Below are positions 63,346 to 64,000 of a DNA stretch of 64,000 nt, piece by piece (positions within the stretch are counted from its first letter, which is position 1; every line of letters begins with the position of its first letter). The stretch comes from Pseudomonadota bacterium (GTDB taxonomy: Bacteria > Pseudomonadota > Alphaproteobacteria > Sphingomonadales > Sphingomonadaceae). A program made the translations under genes and the position numbers. The notes beneath the pieces were generated by a model. That model did not search any database, was not told the origin of the DNA, and worked only from the letters and a program-made list of their open reading frames with translations. The stretch is taken from NCBI GenBank assembly GCA_021849075.1, contig JAJZTH010000003.1, positions 161,288-225,287 of the forward strand, in the 5' to 3' direction.

Positions 63346-63502
63346 TGGGGTAGAGGTGGGCGATATCGGCGCCGGTGGCAGGTTGCGGCAGGCTTCGACC
63401 GTCAGCTCATGACGACTAGAACGCGAACAGCTGACACGAAGACGTTTCTACCCCAGACGCGCCGGTCGAGCTTTGCTACAAGTGCGTTCAGGGGGGACCG
63501 CC

Positions 63503-63898
63503 ATGCCGGAAAGACGCAGCTTCAAGACTTTGCTCAATCAAGAACGAGATAACCTCGCCTTGGTTATCGGTAACGGCATCAACATCCACGGCGCAGGCAA
63601 TCGTAACTCCTGGGAACGGTTGCTCCTTCAGATTGCGCACCATTGCGCCGTCGATGTGCCCAGCGTCCCAAAGGGCACCGCGCTGACCGAGTTCTACGAC
63701 GTGCTTGAAATGAAACGCAGTAGCCCAACAGCCGACGACGATGACCATACCGTAACCCTCAACCTCCAGACCGAATTTTGCCGTTTGATGGAACGCTGGG
63801 AGCCGCTCCCGCACCATCATACCATTATGAATTGGGCAGTGCGTCATGACGTGCCGGTGCTGACCACCAATTTGTTAGCGTCCGCGCTCGTGGTGTAA
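63503..63898 (+). pseudogene. SIR2-like domain protein, truncated by an insertion sequence
   Basis: 131 codons from ATG 63503 with AGGGGGGACC before it. LALVIGNGINIHGAGN and SWERLLLQIA are the N-terminal signature of SIR2-like defence-type proteins; VPVLTTN begins the usual TTNFD motif but the frame then enters the IS at 63873 and stops at 63898. SIR2 domains in anti-phage systems cleave NAD+. Remaining coding sequence, if kept, lies beyond the IS outside the window. Confidence 0.7.
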
Positions 63899-64000
63899 TT
63901 TCCGGTGTAGATTGAGGCGATCGCATGGGTGGGGCATGCCCCACCCATGCGAATTCGATCTCGGTGGCCACCGGGCTCATCGGTAAGGTGGAGTTACCAG
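63873..64000. mobile_element. Start of a second insertion sequence (partial)
   Basis: From TGTTAGCGTCCGCGC the sequence no longer fits the SIR2 gene; a perfect 30-bp palindrome follows at 63922-63951 (halves CGCATGGGTGGGGCA / TGCCCCACCCATGCG), in the same place as the palindrome of the IS21 element. An IS21-family element is likely, with istA reading rightwards outside the window. Confidence 0.55.

Larger units (their letters stand above)
46651..64000. mobile_element. Tn7-like transposon (partial; right end not found)
   Basis: Evidence: five oriented repeats at the boundary with tag, then on the minus strand two TniQ-family genes, a TniB/TnsC ATPase, a TniA/TnsB DDE transposase (interrupted) and a TnsA-like endonuclease. 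This five-gene set is that of heteromeric cut-and-paste Tn7-type elements rather than Tn402/Tn5053, which lack TnsA. Genes right of tnsA are read as possible cargo. The exact left tip is within about ten bases of the tag ATG. No inverted copy of the repeats was found up to the edge, so the right end is either outside or decayed; everything past about 58 kb belongs to it only by inference. Confidence 0.7.

Overview
The window is high-G+C alphaproteobacterial chromosome, most likely from a Sphingomonadaceae member (Sphingobium/Sphingomonas-like). This rests on gene order (end of hpf then ptsN; mnmE-mnmG-rsmG-parA-parB in one run; rho close by), on families typical of sphingomonads (long TonB-dependent receptor, DUF1491, DUF6489 and DUF3576 proteins, ligase-associated helicase and nuclease), and on an alphaproteobacterial LexA box before mmcB. 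Four close matches to the ParB-binding parS site lie around parAB and a fifth at 45.9 kb, so the segment is probably near the replication origin.

Bases 1-46650 are ordinary core chromosome. In order: hpf end, ptsN, a thioesterase-like gene, DUF1491, a SleB-type cell-wall hydrolase, SOS-type mmcB, a secreted ankyrin protein, SCO copper chaperone, YcgN, a zinc protease, trhO, pdeM, a TonB receptor, a YggS-type PLP protein, a ThiE-like protein, a HAD hydrolase, a four-gene Mla lipid-transport operon, pepN, the parB-parA-rsmG-mnmG-mnmE block, a dienelactone hydrolase-qor-PhyH run, rho, a retropepsin-like protein, PBP1A, msrB, holA-lptE-leuS, DUF3576, a dehydrogenase plus a cystathionine gamma-synthase-like enzyme, the Lhr-type helicase, and tag. 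Two families of hairpin repeats (REP-like) sit between genes; one is present as two identical 91-bp copies in opposite orientation.

From about 46651 to the right edge the DNA is accessory. Directly at the tag start codon begins an array of five TRACACCAATTAYGG-like repeats, read here as the end of a Tn7-like transposon. Behind it, all on the minus strand, lie two TniQ-family target selectors, a TniB/TnsC ATPase, a TniA/TnsB DDE transposase and a TnsA-like endonuclease. The transposase gene is split by an IS21-family element (istA-istB) whose terminal repeat appears to supply a new ATG for the downstream part. I found no CRISPR array or Cas gene. The second end of the transposon is not visible.

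Right of tnsA is probable cargo: a small winged-helix-like protein, 720 bases without a convincing gene but with repeated ACGTCC-type sites, a translationally coupled pair of unknown genes, a TetR-controlled divergent redox cluster (TetR, DUF2236, NmrA-like reductase, Old Yellow Enzyme) with two clear operator palindromes, and the start of a SIR2-like gene cut off by a second insertion sequence that runs off the window.
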